The notes under the pieces were generated by a model. It saw only the letters and a list, made by a program, of their open reading frames with translations. It made no database searches and was not told where the DNA came from. A DNA stretch of 64,000 nucleotides from Hyphomicrobiales bacterium. Its GTDB lineage: Bacteria; Pseudomonadota; Alphaproteobacteria; Rhizobiales; Xanthobacteraceae. Shown piece by piece: positions 25,735 through 35,159 of this stretch (position 1 is the first letter of the stretch; the number at the start of each line of letters is the position of its first letter). Location: the NCBI GenBank assembly GCA_017305555.1, contig JAFKKM010000010.1, positions 1 to 64,000 on the forward strand, in the 5' to 3' direction. The translations under genes and the position numbers were made by a program.

Positions 25735-27162
25735 CTACAGCACCTTGCCGGGATTCAGAATGTTCAGCGGATCGAGCAGCGTCTTGATGCCGCGCATCAC
25801 CTCGATCGCGACCTTGTCCTTCACGTCCGGCAATTCGTCGCGCTTCATCACGCCGATGCCGTGCTCCGCCGAGATTGAACCGCCCATCTTCAAGACGATC
25901 TCGAACACCACCGCGTTGACGTCATGCCAGCGCGCGAGGAACGCCGCCTTGTCGCCGCCGATCGGCTGGCTGACGTTGTAGTGAATGTTGCCGTCGCCGA
26001 GATGGCCGAACGGCACGGGACGGCTGCCAGGCAGGAGTTTCACCACGGCGCCGTTGGCTTCTTCGATAAAGGCGGGCACGGCAGCGACAGGCACCGAGAC
26101 GTCATGCTTGATCGAACCGCCTTCCGGCTTCTGCGCCGGCGAAATCACTTCGCGCAACATCCAGAACGCGGCGCGTTGCGCGAGATTTTCCGCGATCACA
26201 GCGTCATCGGCGATGCCGTCTTCCAGCGCGCGGGTGAGGATCGCTTCGAGCGTTGCACGTGCGTCGTCGCGCGACGATGAAATTTCCATCAGGACGTACC
26301 ATGGATAACGCGTCGCCAGCGGATCGCGGATCGATGGACCATGTTTCACACAGAAGTCGATGCAGATTTCCGCCATCAGCTCGAAGCTGGTGAGATTGCC
26401 CGCGGCTTCGGCCTGCGCGATCTCAAGGAGTTTCAACGCCTGCGCCGGAGAGGCCAGGCCGACGAATGCGGTATCGACACTGCGCGGCTTGGGAAACAGC
26501 TTCAACGTCGCGGCGGTGATGATGCCAAGCGTGCCTTCGGCGCCGATGAAGAGGTTATGCAGGTTGTAGCCGGTATTGTCCTTCTTCAGCTTCGACAGCG
26601 TGTTGAGCACGCGGCCATCGGCTAATACCACTTCAAGACCGAGCGCCATCGCGCGCGCGACGCCATAAGCCAACGCACCGGTGCCGCCGGCATTGGTGGA
26701 GAGGTTGCCGCCGATAGTGCAGCTTCCTTCCGCGCCGAGCGACAGCGGAAACAGGCGATCAACGTCGTCGGCGCGTTGCTGCAGGGTTTGCAGCACGCAA
26801 CCAGATTCCACAGTCATGGTGTTGGATTGCGTATCGACGTCGCGAATCTTGTCGAGGCGGCGCAGCGACAATACGACTTCGCCGTGATGCGGCGTCTGGC
26901 CGCCGACGAGACCGGTGTTGCCGCCCTGAGGTACCAGCGCGGTGCGTGTTTCGCTGGCGAGCTTGCAGATCGCAACGACTTCCGCCGTGGTGCCGGGCCG
27001 CAGCACCAGCGGCGAGTGTCCTTGATAGAGATTGCGTTCTTCGGTGACGTAGGCCGCGATCTCGCTTTGATCGGTGACGCCGTATTTGTCACCGACGATG
27101 GCTTTGAACCGTGCGATCAATTCCGGCGAGAGTGGTGCGGGCGGCGGTTGGACGATGTTCAT
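25735..27162 (-). CDS. FAD-linked oxidase (GlcD/D-2-hydroxyacid dehydrogenase type)
   Basis: A 475-residue flavoprotein of the VAO/PCMH superfamily. The FAD-binding domain has 'VPQGGNTGLVGGQTP' and 'IGGNLSTNAGGTGALAYG', and the C-terminal FAD-oxidase domain has 'GHLGDGNIHYNVSQP' and 'SAEHGIGVMKRDELP'. Related enzymes oxidise D-lactate, D-2-hydroxyglutarate or glycolate and pass electrons to the quinone pool or an ETF; which one cannot be told here. It ends 18 bases from the convergent ClC gene and lies 54 bases downstream of the Sua5 gene. Confidence 0.9.
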   Translation of the reverse strand: MNIVQPPPAPLSPELIARFKAIVGDKYGVTDQSEIAAYVTEERNLYQGHSPLVLRPGTTAEVVAICKLASETRTALVPQGGNTGLVGGQTPHHGEVVLSLRRLDKIRDVDTQSNTMTVESGCVLQTLQQRADDVDRLFPLSLGAEGSCTIGGNLSTNAGGTGALAYGVARAMALGLEVVLADGRVLNTLSKLKKDNTGYNLHNLFIGAEGTLGIITAATLKLFPKPRSVDTAFVGLASPAQALKLLEIAQAEAAGNLTSFELMAEICIDFCVKHGPSIRDPLATRYPWYVLMEISSSRDDARATLEAILTRALEDGIADDAVIAENLAQRAAFWMLREVISPAQKPEGGSIKHDVSVPVAAVPAFIEEANGAVVKLLPGSRPVPFGHLGDGNIHYNVSQPIGGDKAAFLARWHDVNAVVFEIVLKMGGSISAEHGIGVMKRDELPDVKDKVAIEVMRGIKTLLDPLNILNPGKVL

Positions 27163-27216
27163 GGCGCGTCTCTTGTTACTTATGACTTGTTGTCTCGCTC
27201 GATCGGTCGAACGGTA

Positions 27217-28206
27217 TCACGCCGGCGGCACGGCAGCGCGGCGCAGACGATCGTTGATGGCTTCGCCGAGATCGTGTTCTGGGATGGGCATCACCGCGAT
27301 CGCACGAGCGTTGACGGTATCGAGTGCGCGCAGATAGCCGAACAGGTTGGCGGCGGCTTCGGTCAGATCGCTACGCTCCGAGAGGTTCAGGATTCTTGCG
27401 GCAGCACCGTGGCCGGAAAGTGTCACGGGTCCGAACGCCAGCAGTGCTTCGCCGGGCTCGATGTGAGCCGCGTTGAGGCGCACGGGGGTGCGCGGCGCGT
27501 AGTGCGAGGCGAGCATCCCGGGCGCCATCGGTTGGCCGGCGGCGTCCGGTTGCGGGCGCGGCCGCCGCAGCGGATGGCCGAGCACCTGTTCGAGCGCGCC
27601 GCGCGGCAGACCGCCGGGGCGCAGCAGTAGCGGCGGGTCGAAACATCCGACGATGGTGGATTCGACGCCGACCGACACCGGGCCGCCGTCGACGATCAAA
27701 TCGATGCGGCCGTCGAGGTCACTCGCGACATGGGCGGCGGTGGTCGGCGAGACATGGCCGGAGCGGTTGGCGGATGGCGCAACGATGGGGCGGCCGAGTT
27801 CGCGCAAGATATCCCGCGCCACGGGATGGGCGGGCATCCGCACCGCGACGGTGTTGAGGCCGGCGGTGGCGAGGTCGGCGACGGCGCAGTCTGGCGTCTT
27901 CGGCAGTACCAGCGTGAGGGGGCCGGGCCAGAACGTCTCGGCCAGCTTGCGGGCGGTGGCGTTGAAGCGGGCGATTCGCTCGGCACCGGCGAGGTCGTGG
28001 ATGTGGGCGATCAGCGGATTGAAGGATGGGCGTCCCTTGGCCCGATAAAGCCGCGCAATGGCCTCGGGATGCGTCGCATCGGCGCCGAGGCCGTAGACCG
28101 TCTCTGTGGGAAACGCCACCAGGCCGCCGTCCGCGAGGCATCGCGCGGCCTCCGTAACGGTGGTTTGGCTTGCCTGGATGATTTTTGTGGTCAGTTCGAC
28201 GGCCAT
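27217..28206 (-). CDS. L-threonylcarbamoyladenylate synthase (Sua5 type)
   Basis: Makes threonylcarbamoyl-AMP from Thr, bicarbonate and ATP for t6A37 on ANN-decoding tRNAs. The YrdC domain fills the first ~200 residues: 'GLVAFPTETVYGLGADA', 'KGRPSFNPLIAHI' and 'APSANRSGHVSPTTA'. The C-terminal Sua5 domain follows a linker around 'PGMLASHYAPRTPV', which marks the long Sua5 form rather than short TsaC. I use ATG 28206 (MAVELTTKI), with GGAAG upstream; ATG 28224 is possible and adds six residues. It is divergent from tRNA-Pro. Confidence 0.92.
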   Translation of the reverse strand: MAVELTTKIIQASQTTVTEAARCLADGGLVAFPTETVYGLGADATHPEAIARLYRAKGRPSFNPLIAHIHDLAGAERIARFNATARKLAETFWPGPLTLVLPKTPDCAVADLATAGLNTVAVRMPAHPVARDILRELGRPIVAPSANRSGHVSPTTAAHVASDLDGRIDLIVDGGPVSVGVESTIVGCFDPPLLLRPGGLPRGALEQVLGHPLRRPRPQPDAAGQPMAPGMLASHYAPRTPVRLNAAHIEPGEALLAFGPVTLSGHGAAARILNLSERSDLTEAAANLFGYLRALDTVNARAIAVMPIPEHDLGEAINDRLRRAAVPPA

Positions 28207-28273
28207 TCGGTTCTGATCTTCCATTCGCTGTCTTGCGGTGGCCGAAAGCGGACGCTATAAGCCGCCCCATCGT

Positions 28274-28350
28274 CGGAGTGTGGCTCAGCCCGGTAGAGCA
28301 CTGCGTTCGGGACGCAGGGGTCGCAGGTTCAAATCCTGCCACTCCGACCA
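28274..28350 (+). tRNA. tRNA-Pro (anticodon CGG)
   Basis: A 77-base tRNA gene with encoded CCA. The acceptor stem is CGGAGTG paired with CACTCCG. The D arm is GGCTCAGCCCGGTAGAGC, the anticodon stem is CTGCG/CGCAG with loop TTCGGGA giving anticodon CGG, and the T arm is GCAGGTTCAAATCCTGC. It reads proline CCG codons, which are frequent in this GC-rich genome. Confidence 0.95.
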
Positions 28351-29051
28351 TTGATAATTAAAGAGATTTCCCGATCTCTCGTTCTCGATTTTGCCCCGGC
28401 CAATGATTGGGCCACGGTTTCGGCCAATCGATACGCCCTTTTTCAGCTTCGCTGCAACATTCTCCGCCGCCTCTCGTCGCGTTGGGCGTGTGCGGTCTCC
28501 ATGAACCTCCGGCAGCGCATCCATTGACGATCCGAACCAGACCGGTTGCTGCCCCGTCATGAGGCTGGCGCTCTGTCGCGAGGGCTGACTTTTTGGCGTC
28601 CGGTTTCGGCGGTTGCGTCGTGCGCCGATGTTCTTTCGGCTCCATGAGGACATCGCGCGTATGGTCGGTCGCGTCGGCGCGGTTGGTGGAGTCAGATCCG
28701 CTGACGTCATCACGTCCATCGGCATCGATGACTTCCTTGAGGAGGTCGCTTCCAATTTCGCGAACCGATGAGTCGTGACGACCAAATCCAATGAGTACCT
28801 CGCGGTTCTGATTATCTGAAAAGTATCGCTCCATCGAACGTGAGCGAGTCCGGATAGAAGCAAGTTCGAAGCGCGAAGATGTGCATCGGTTGTGAGATGC
28901 GGCGTTGTTTGAGTCCGTCGGAGCGGTGATTTGCCGGTTTCGCTTCGCGTGGCGAGTTCCCATGTCCGCTGGAACAACGCATTCGTTCGGAACGTCGTGT
29001 TTGCTGTCTCGTTGTCGGCGAGGGGCGCTCCAAAGGGATAAGGAGACCGAC
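28351..29051. other. About 700 bp without a convincing gene, next to tRNA-Pro
   Basis: Open frames exist on both strands, but none has a recognisable domain or good start. The best short candidate is a 47-codon frame at 28628-28771 on the plus strand with mostly G/C third positions but no ribosome site. The last ~120 bases presumably hold the promoter of the DUF1236 gene. I see no integrase motif, direct repeat of the tRNA end, or transposase. Confidence 0.6.
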
Positions 29052-29774
29052 ATGCGAAACAGGCTTATGACATCGGCAGCGTTACTGACGATTCTTCTTG
29101 GTTCAAGCGCTGCCTTTGCACAAAGCGCCGGAACCGGGGAGGCACCTTCAGGCGGAGGCGCCACACAGCACGCTCCGACGACAGCACCTCACTCTGGAAC
29201 TGGTTCATCCTCGCAGATGAACAAAAGCCAACCGTCGGATACCCACGGCGCCGCGCCGCGGCAGGACACGACGCAGTCTGGTCATAGCGCGCGAGATTCA
29301 CATCAGAATGCTCAGGACACGCAATCCGACAAAATGAATCAGCGGGGGGCCGCGGACGATCATCAAAAAGGTGATCGGATGAAAAATTCCGCTTCCGAAA
29401 ACCACAAGTACGATAACAAGGACAACAAGAACGCGGAGCGTCGCGGTACCGAAAGCGGGACGAACAGCCAGCATTCTGAAACCCGATCGCAAACCACGAC
29501 AGGGCAGGCAGGTGCCGGCGCGAAACTTTCGACCGAACAGCGAACCAAGATTACCAGCGTCATTCGCGAACAGCGGGTGCAGCCGGAAACGAGCATCAAC
29601 TTCAATGTTTCGGTCGGTACGCGCGTCCCCAAGCGCGTCCATTTCCATCCTCTCCCGGTGGAGATCGTAACCGTCTATCCGGATTGGCGCGGCTATGAGT
29701 TCTTCCTCGTTCGTGACGAGATCGTGGTGGTTAATCCACGTACGCTTGAGATCGTCGCCGTTCTGGAGGCGTAA
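29052..29774 (+). CDS. Secreted DUF1236 protein with long polar low-complexity region
   Basis: A 240-residue exported protein. MRNRLMTSAALLTILLGSSAAFAQS is a signal peptide cleaved at AFA-QS. Residues ~25-160 are rich in Ser, Thr, Gln, Asn, His, Lys and Asp and look disordered. The C-terminal ~80 residues ('LSTEQRTKITSVIREQRVQ' ... 'VVVNPRTLEIVAVLEA') form a DUF1236 domain similar in ending to the protein at 7578-7931. Start ATG 29052 has AAGGAG about 6 bases upstream. Role unknown; the family is periplasmic. Confidence 0.8.
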   Translation: MRNRLMTSAALLTILLGSSAAFAQSAGTGEAPSGGGATQHAPTTAPHSGTGSSSQMNKSQPSDTHGAAPRQDTTQSGHSARDSHQNAQDTQSDKMNQRGAADDHQKGDRMKNSASENHKYDNKDNKNAERRGTESGTNSQHSETRSQTTTGQAGAGAKLSTEQRTKITSVIREQRVQPETSINFNVSVGTRVPKRVHFHPLPVEIVTVYPDWRGYEFFLVRDEIVVVNPRTLEIVAVLEA

Positions 29775-30118
29775 CCGAGACGCGCGGCCCGGTGTCAGGC
29801 CGGGTCGCGTCTTCCATGGTCTCGGACCATGCATGGTCGCGATGCGCGCGAGCGGCAAAATCCTCCAACAATCCCTCGGGCCGGTCGCAGAGGCGCAGAT
29901 TGTTTCTGTACATGCCCGGTCAGAATAAGTTACCGATGCTTCACCGGCGAGGTCGAGCGCAGGCGGCCTCTATCTGACGCTTGCGGGTTCGACGAACGCT
30001 CGGAAGCGGAGCGCGTCGCCTTTTGGCCTCGGGGCCGGATTCTCGCCCTCTTTGCGGCGAATGGATCGGCCTCTAAGCTGGCGTTTGCGTCCGGGCGGCA
30101 GGTCCACAGGGTTGGGGT
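29775..30118. other. Intergenic region before the antiporter gene
   Basis: About 344 bases. Apart from the hairpin at 29779-29812 I see nothing I can name; short frames here lack starts, ribosome sites and recognisable sequence. Confidence 0.6.
29779..29812 (+). terminator. Hairpin after the DUF1236 gene (weak terminator candidate)
   Basis: AGACGCG pairs with CGCGTCT and CCCGG with CCGGG around a short loop. No T-run follows, so Rho-independent termination is doubtful. Confidence 0.4.
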
Positions 30119-31846
30119 ATGCACGATCTTATCAGCGACATCACGCTCAGCATTCTGTTTGCCTGGATGCTCGGGATGCTGGCTCATGTCGCGCGGCAAC
30201 CGCTGATCCTGTCCTACCTGGTCGGCGGCTTCGTGATCGGCCCTTATGGCATCGGCTGGGTCAAATCGGAGCAGTCGATCTCCACCATCTCCGAACTCGG
30301 CCTGATCTTCATGCTGTTCATGATCGGGCTGGAGATCGACCTCAAGAAGATTGTCCGCGCCGGCCGCGTCATCCTGATCGCGGCGGGCGGACAATTGATC
30401 GGCGGCTGCGTGCTCGGTGTGCTGATGTTCCTGGCGATCGGGCTCAAGCTCGGCGCGGGACGCTTCGATGCGTTGTATGTCGCCGTCGCCTGCGCGCTGT
30501 CGAGCACGGTCATCATCGTCAAGGTGCTCTACGAGAAGCGCGAGCTGGATACGCTGCCCGGCCGCATCACGCTCGGCGTGCTGGTGTTGCAGGATATTTT
30601 CGCGATCCTGTTCCTCGCGGTGCAGCCGAGCCTCGACAACCTCCAGATCGGTGTCGTGCTGTTGTCGGTGGCCCGGGTCGCCGTGCTGGTGGCGACCGCC
30701 TGGGCGTTAAGCCGTTACGTGCTGCCAAAACTGTTCAGTCAGATCGCGCGGCGGCCCGAACTGGTGATGCTGGGCGCGCTGGCGTGGTGCTTTCTGATCG
30801 GCGAGATCGCCGAGCGGCTGCACCTGTCGCGCGAAATGGGCTCGCTGGTGGCCGGCGTCTCGCTCTCGACTTTCCCTTACGCGCTCGATGTCACCGCCAA
30901 GGTCACCACGCTGCGGGACTTCTTCATCACGCTGTTCTTTGTGGCGCTGGGCATGACCATCCCGATCCCGGATCGCTCGGTGATCGGGATGGCGCTGATC
31001 GTCGCGGCGTTCACGGTGGTGAGCCGTCTGATTACCACTTTCGTGCCGCTCTACCTGATGAAGCAGGGGCTGCGCGCCAGCCTGCTGCCGGCGATCAACC
31101 TGGCGCAGATCAGCGAGTTCTCGCTGGTGGTGATCCAGACCGGCGTGCTCGCCAAGCACATCTCGATGCAGACCGCGAACGCCGTGTCGTTCGCCTTCGT
31201 GTTGCTGGCGGTGATCTCGACCTTCCTGATCGGCCGCAGCGACCAGATCGTGCGCGCGTCCATCGGACCCTTGAAGCGGCTCGGCCTGCGCGATCTCGAC
31301 GCCACCGAACCCGGTGCTGCCGAGCCGGGCGAGGGCCACGGCGCGGCGCGGCGGATCGTCATCCTTGGCTTTTTCCGCGCGGCGAGCGCGCTCTTGAGCG
31401 AGATCGAGCAGCGCGACAAATCCATGCTCGCGCAGATCACCGTGGTCGATTTCAATCCCAACGTGTTCCGCAATCTCGCCGCGCGCGGGCTGCATGTGAT
31501 CTATGGCGACATCAGCAATGTCGAGACGCTGGTTCATGCCGGGATCGGCAGCGCCGAGATCGTCATCCTCAGCGTGCCGGACGCGCTGCTCAAGGGCGCC
31601 GACAACGAGAAGCTGGTGCGCCACGTCCGTACCCTCAATCCCAAGGCCAAGATCATCTCCACCGCCGACATGCTGGCAGACGTCAGCGATCAATATTCCG
31701 CCGGCGCGAATTACGTCACCGTGCCGCGCTTCACCGACGCGCAGGAGTTGTTCCAGGCCATTGAAGCCGCCGATGACGGCCTGCTGGACGCCAAGCGGGC
31801 CGAAACCGATGCCCGGCTCGCCGAGCGCAGCGAGGTGCTGCCGTAG
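30119..31846 (+). CDS. CPA2 family cation:proton antiporter (Kef/YbaL-like)
   Basis: A 575-residue inner-membrane antiporter. The first ~390 residues form the Na/H-exchanger domain with about 12 helices, with segments such as 'YLVGGFVIGPYGIGWV', 'ELGLIFMLFMIGLEIDLK' and 'SREMGSLVAGVSLSTFPYA'. From about residue 410 comes a TrkA-N/KTN-like regulatory domain ('RIVILGFFRAASALLSEIE', 'VIYGDISNVETLVHAGIGS'). The usual GxGxxG nucleotide motif is altered to GFFRAAS. K+ or Na+ specificity cannot be told. Start ATG 30119 with GGGGT just upstream. A 570-codon frame in another phase inside it is a GC artefact. Confidence 0.9.
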   Translation: MHDLISDITLSILFAWMLGMLAHVARQPLILSYLVGGFVIGPYGIGWVKSEQSISTISELGLIFMLFMIGLEIDLKKIVRAGRVILIAAGGQLIGGCVLGVLMFLAIGLKLGAGRFDALYVAVACALSSTVIIVKVLYEKRELDTLPGRITLGVLVLQDIFAILFLAVQPSLDNLQIGVVLLSVARVAVLVATAWALSRYVLPKLFSQIARRPELVMLGALAWCFLIGEIAERLHLSREMGSLVAGVSLSTFPYALDVTAKVTTLRDFFITLFFVALGMTIPIPDRSVIGMALIVAAFTVVSRLITTFVPLYLMKQGLRASLLPAINLAQISEFSLVVIQTGVLAKHISMQTANAVSFAFVLLAVISTFLIGRSDQIVRASIGPLKRLGLRDLDATEPGAAEPGEGHGAARRIVILGFFRAASALLSEIEQRDKSMLAQITVVDFNPNVFRNLAARGLHVIYGDISNVETLVHAGIGSAEIVILSVPDALLKGADNEKLVRHVRTLNPKAKIISTADMLADVSDQYSAGANYVTVPRFTDAQELFQAIEAADDGLLDAKRAETDARLAERSEVLP

Positions 31847-32230
31847 GGGGCGTTGCGATTGACGACCGTGCCTCAGCGTCTGGCTCGCAATTTAGGGCGC
31901 AGGATCAAATAACCTCAGCGTCGTCCCCGCCAACGGGTCGGCGCAAAGCGCCGCCCGATGACAGGCTCCGGCGGGGACCCAGAATCCCTGGCGTTGGTTG
32001 TCATAAAAGAAACTCGCCTTGGGGATGGAGCCGAACCGCGGCGGCGTCTGGGTCCCCGCCTGCGCGGGGACGACGAATTTCGTGCTGTAAATCTTGCGCG
32101 CAAAGCAAATTCCCGGTCCGGCCTTTGAGGCGGTTATTACCGGGCATGACGGCTGGGCAACAACGGTGGAAGAGTTGCGTTGCTTCTCGCGCTGCGCCAT
32201 ATGAACGGGGTCATTGTCAGAGTACCCCGC
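31847..32230. other. Intergenic region before ribB, mostly a repeat
   Basis: About 384 bases dominated by the composite palindrome at 31919-32075. I looked for an FMN riboswitch ahead of ribB and did not find its conserved core. Confidence 0.7.
31919..32075 (-). repeat. Composite palindromic repeat, subfamily A (copy 1)
   Basis: An element of ~157 bp bounded by GTCGTCCCCGCC and GGCGGGGACGAC-like arms (right end CGCCTGCGCGGGGACGACG). Its interior, read on the minus strand, has CGGTTCGGCTCCATCCCCAA and GGCGAGTTTCTTTT then CGCCAGGGATTCTGG, which matches the copy at 63698-63816. The left arm here is expanded by a second hairpin module of ~45 bases (GGTCGGCGCAAAGCGCCGCC). In translation the arms read as 'VVPAQAGT', a frequent false-ORF signature. 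Confidence 0.85.
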
Positions 32231-33307
32231 ATGGCCCACCCGATTTCCGAAGTTTTGCAGGCGTTCGCCGCCGGAGAGATTGTCGTCGTCACCGATGATG
32301 ACGACCGCGAGGGCGAGGGCGACCTGATCGTCGCGGCCTCGCACTGTACCGCCGAGAAGATGGCGTTCATCATCCGCCACACCTCCGGCATCGTCTGTGC
32401 GCCGCTGACCACCGACGATGCGCGGCGGCTGCGGCTCGATCCGATGGTGGCGCAGAACGACTCCAATCACACCACCGCCTTCACCGTCTCCATCGACTAT
32501 AAGCCCGACGGCGGCACCGGAATTTCCGCCGACGAGCGCGCCTCGTGCTGCCGGGCGCTGGCCAATCCGAACGCCGGCGCCAACGACTTCGCGCGGCCCG
32601 GGCATATCTTCCCGCTGATCGCGCGCGACGGCGGCGTGCTGCTGCGCTCCGGCCACACCGAGGCGGCGGTCGATCTGTGCAAGCTCGCCGGACTGCCGCC
32701 GGTCGGCGTCATCAGCGAGTTGATGAACGACGACGGCACCGTGACCAAGGGCGAGCAGGTGGCGCGCTTCGCTGCCGCGCATAACCTCAAGCACGTGACC
32801 ATCGCCGACATCATCGCCTATCGTCAGGCGCGTGAAAAACTGATCGAGCGCGTCTCGACCTTTCATGTCGATAGCCCGATCGGGCCGCTGCAAGGCTTCG
32901 CTTACCGCTCGCCGTTCGACAGCATCGCGCACGCCGCTTTCGTCTACAACGGCGTCGGCGACGGCACCAACGTGCTGACGCGGTTTCACAAGCCGAACAT
33001 CGTTCGCGATATCTTCACCGGACCGGAGCGGATGCAGCAAGTGCTGGAGAAGTTCAAGGACGCCGGGCGCGGCGTGCTGGTGTACCTGCGCGACGGCGCC
33101 GCCGGCGTGCCGGTCGCGCCGATCGATGCACCGAAAACCGCCGAGGCCGATCGCAACCGGCAATGGCGTGAAGTCGGCGTCGGCGCGCAAATCCTGCGCG
33201 ACCTCGGCGTCACCTCGATCCGCCATCTGACGTCCTCGACCCATGACTACAAGGGTCTGTCCGGATTCGGCATCGAGATCGTCTCCAACGAGCGCCTTGA
33301 AGGCTGA
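32231..33307 (+). CDS. ribB: 3,4-dihydroxy-2-butanone-4-phosphate synthase with degenerate GTP cyclohydrolase II domain
   Basis: Makes the four-carbon riboflavin precursor from ribulose 5-phosphate. The N-terminal RibB domain (~1-200) has the acidic '[18 protein letters not shown]', '[10 protein letters not shown]' and '[24 protein letters not shown]' split across its active site. The C-terminal ~150 residues align in length with the RibA domain, but lack the three zinc-binding Cys and the GTP-binding 'VHSECLTGD'-type motif; '[12 protein letters not shown]' stands there. GTP cyclohydrolase activity is therefore unlikely. Start is uncertain (ATG 32231 or 32201); neither has a clear ribosome site. 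358 residues from 32231. Confidence 0.9.
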   Translation: MAHPISEVLQAFAAGEIVVVTDDDDREGEGDLIVAASHCTAEKMAFIIRHTSGIVCAPLTTDDARRLRLDPMVAQNDSNHTTAFTVSIDYKPDGGTGISADERASCCRALANPNAGANDFARPGHIFPLIARDGGVLLRSGHTEAAVDLCKLAGLPPVGVISELMNDDGTVTKGEQVARFAAAHNLKHVTIADIIAYRQAREKLIERVSTFHVDSPIGPLQGFAYRSPFDSIAHAAFVYNGVGDGTNVLTRFHKPNIVRDIFTGPERMQQVLEKFKDAGRGVLVYLRDGAAGVPVAPIDAPKTAEADRNRQWREVGVGAQILRDLGVTSIRHLTSSTHDYKGLSGFGIEIVSNERLEG

Positions 33308-33368
33308 CAGTCAAAGATTTAGGCTCTCCCGTCGCCATTGGTGACGGCTGCGATGTGAAAGGAATCTC

Positions 33369-34583
<1,215 letters not shown>

Positions 34584-34608
34584 GTCTCGTTCACAACCGC
34601 TGCTGTCG

Positions 34609-34639
34609 AATGGCCGGGCTCGTCCCGGCCATTTTCTTT
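34609..34639 (+). terminator. Rho-independent terminator after gcdH
   Basis: AATGGCCGGG pairs with CCCGGCCATT around a 5-base loop, followed by TTTCTTTC. It sits 25 bases after the gcdH stop. Confidence 0.88.
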
Positions 34640-34667
34640 CGGCGTCGTGACGACGGATGACGCGTGC

Positions 34668-34706
34668 TTGACAGACATTGTTTCATGTATCATATGAAGT
34701 TACATG
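34668..34706 (+). promoter_or_regulatory. Promoter and palindromic operator of the Rrf2 regulator gene
   Basis: A perfect -35 box TTGACA (34668-34673) is followed by an AT-rich TATCATATG stretch that can supply the -10. Overlapping it is an inverted repeat CATGTA-N11-TACATG (34684-34706), whose right arm contains the ATG start codon at 34704. Autorepression by the Rrf2 protein is the natural reading. Transcription would begin at or just before the start codon, implying a leaderless or nearly leaderless mRNA. Confidence 0.6.
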
Positions 34707-35159
34707 AGACGGGATGGCAGACTTTCCGCAACGCTTCATGCCTTGTTGCATATCGCCGACAACGCGCGGCCGATGACGTCGGCCGAACTGGCGATGTGCA
34801 TGAACACCAATCCGGTCGTGGTTCGCCGCACCATGGCGGGGTTGCGCGAGGCCGGACTGGTGCGGTCGGAGAAGGGACACGGCGGCGGCTGGGAAATCGC
34901 CTGCGATCTGTCGAAAGTCACCCTGAAAGACATTTACGACGCTCTGGGCGCGCCCGAATTGCTGGCCGTCGGCATTCAACTCGAACACCCGGCCTGTCTG
35001 GTCGAGCAGGCCGTCAACAAAACGCTGACGCAGGCATTTCGTGATGCGGAGGCGTTGCTGATCGCGCGGCTCGGCGATGTCACTTTGGCAACCCTGGCCG
35101 AGGAGTTTCGCGCGCGGGCAGCCGCACAGCGAAAGAAAATGCGGAGATCTGCATCATGA
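34704..35159 (+). CDS. Rrf2 family transcriptional regulator
   Basis: A 151-residue Rrf2 regulator. The winged helix occupies about residues 7-65 ('AELAMCMNTNPVVVRRTMAG', 'LVRSEKGHGGGWEIA'). It begins MRRDGRLSATLHALLHIAD, typical of the YwnA-like branch. The canonical three-Cys Fe-S cluster motif is absent; cysteines are at 32, 67 and 98 only, so it more likely senses thiol redox state or a small molecule. Its stop overlaps the start of the flavoprotein gene by four bases (ATGA, 35156-35159), suggesting it controls that gene and itself. Confidence 0.9.
   Translation: MRRDGRLSATLHALLHIADNARPMTSAELAMCMNTNPVVVRRTMAGLREAGLVRSEKGHGGGWEIACDLSKVTLKDIYDALGAPELLAVGIQLEHPACLVEQAVNKTLTQAFRDAEALLIARLGDVTLATLAEEFRARAAAQRKKMRRSAS

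Noticed and set aside
28285-28977. 230-codon minus-strand frame over tRNA-Pro, as a possible integrase remnant
   Set aside because: Its end is just the translated tRNA complement ('EWQDLNLRPLRPERSALP'), a known artefact, and no integrase active-site motif is present.
30052-31764. 570-codon frame in another phase of the antiporter gene
   Set aside because: Arg/Ala-rich nonsense with no start signal; a product of strong third-position GC in the true frame.
31919-32075. Short ORF reading 'VVPAQAGT' as a real protein
   Set aside because: It is the translation of the palindromic repeat and recurs at other repeat copies.
32080-32230. FMN riboswitch before ribB
   Set aside because: The conserved RFN core sequences and stems could not be found.
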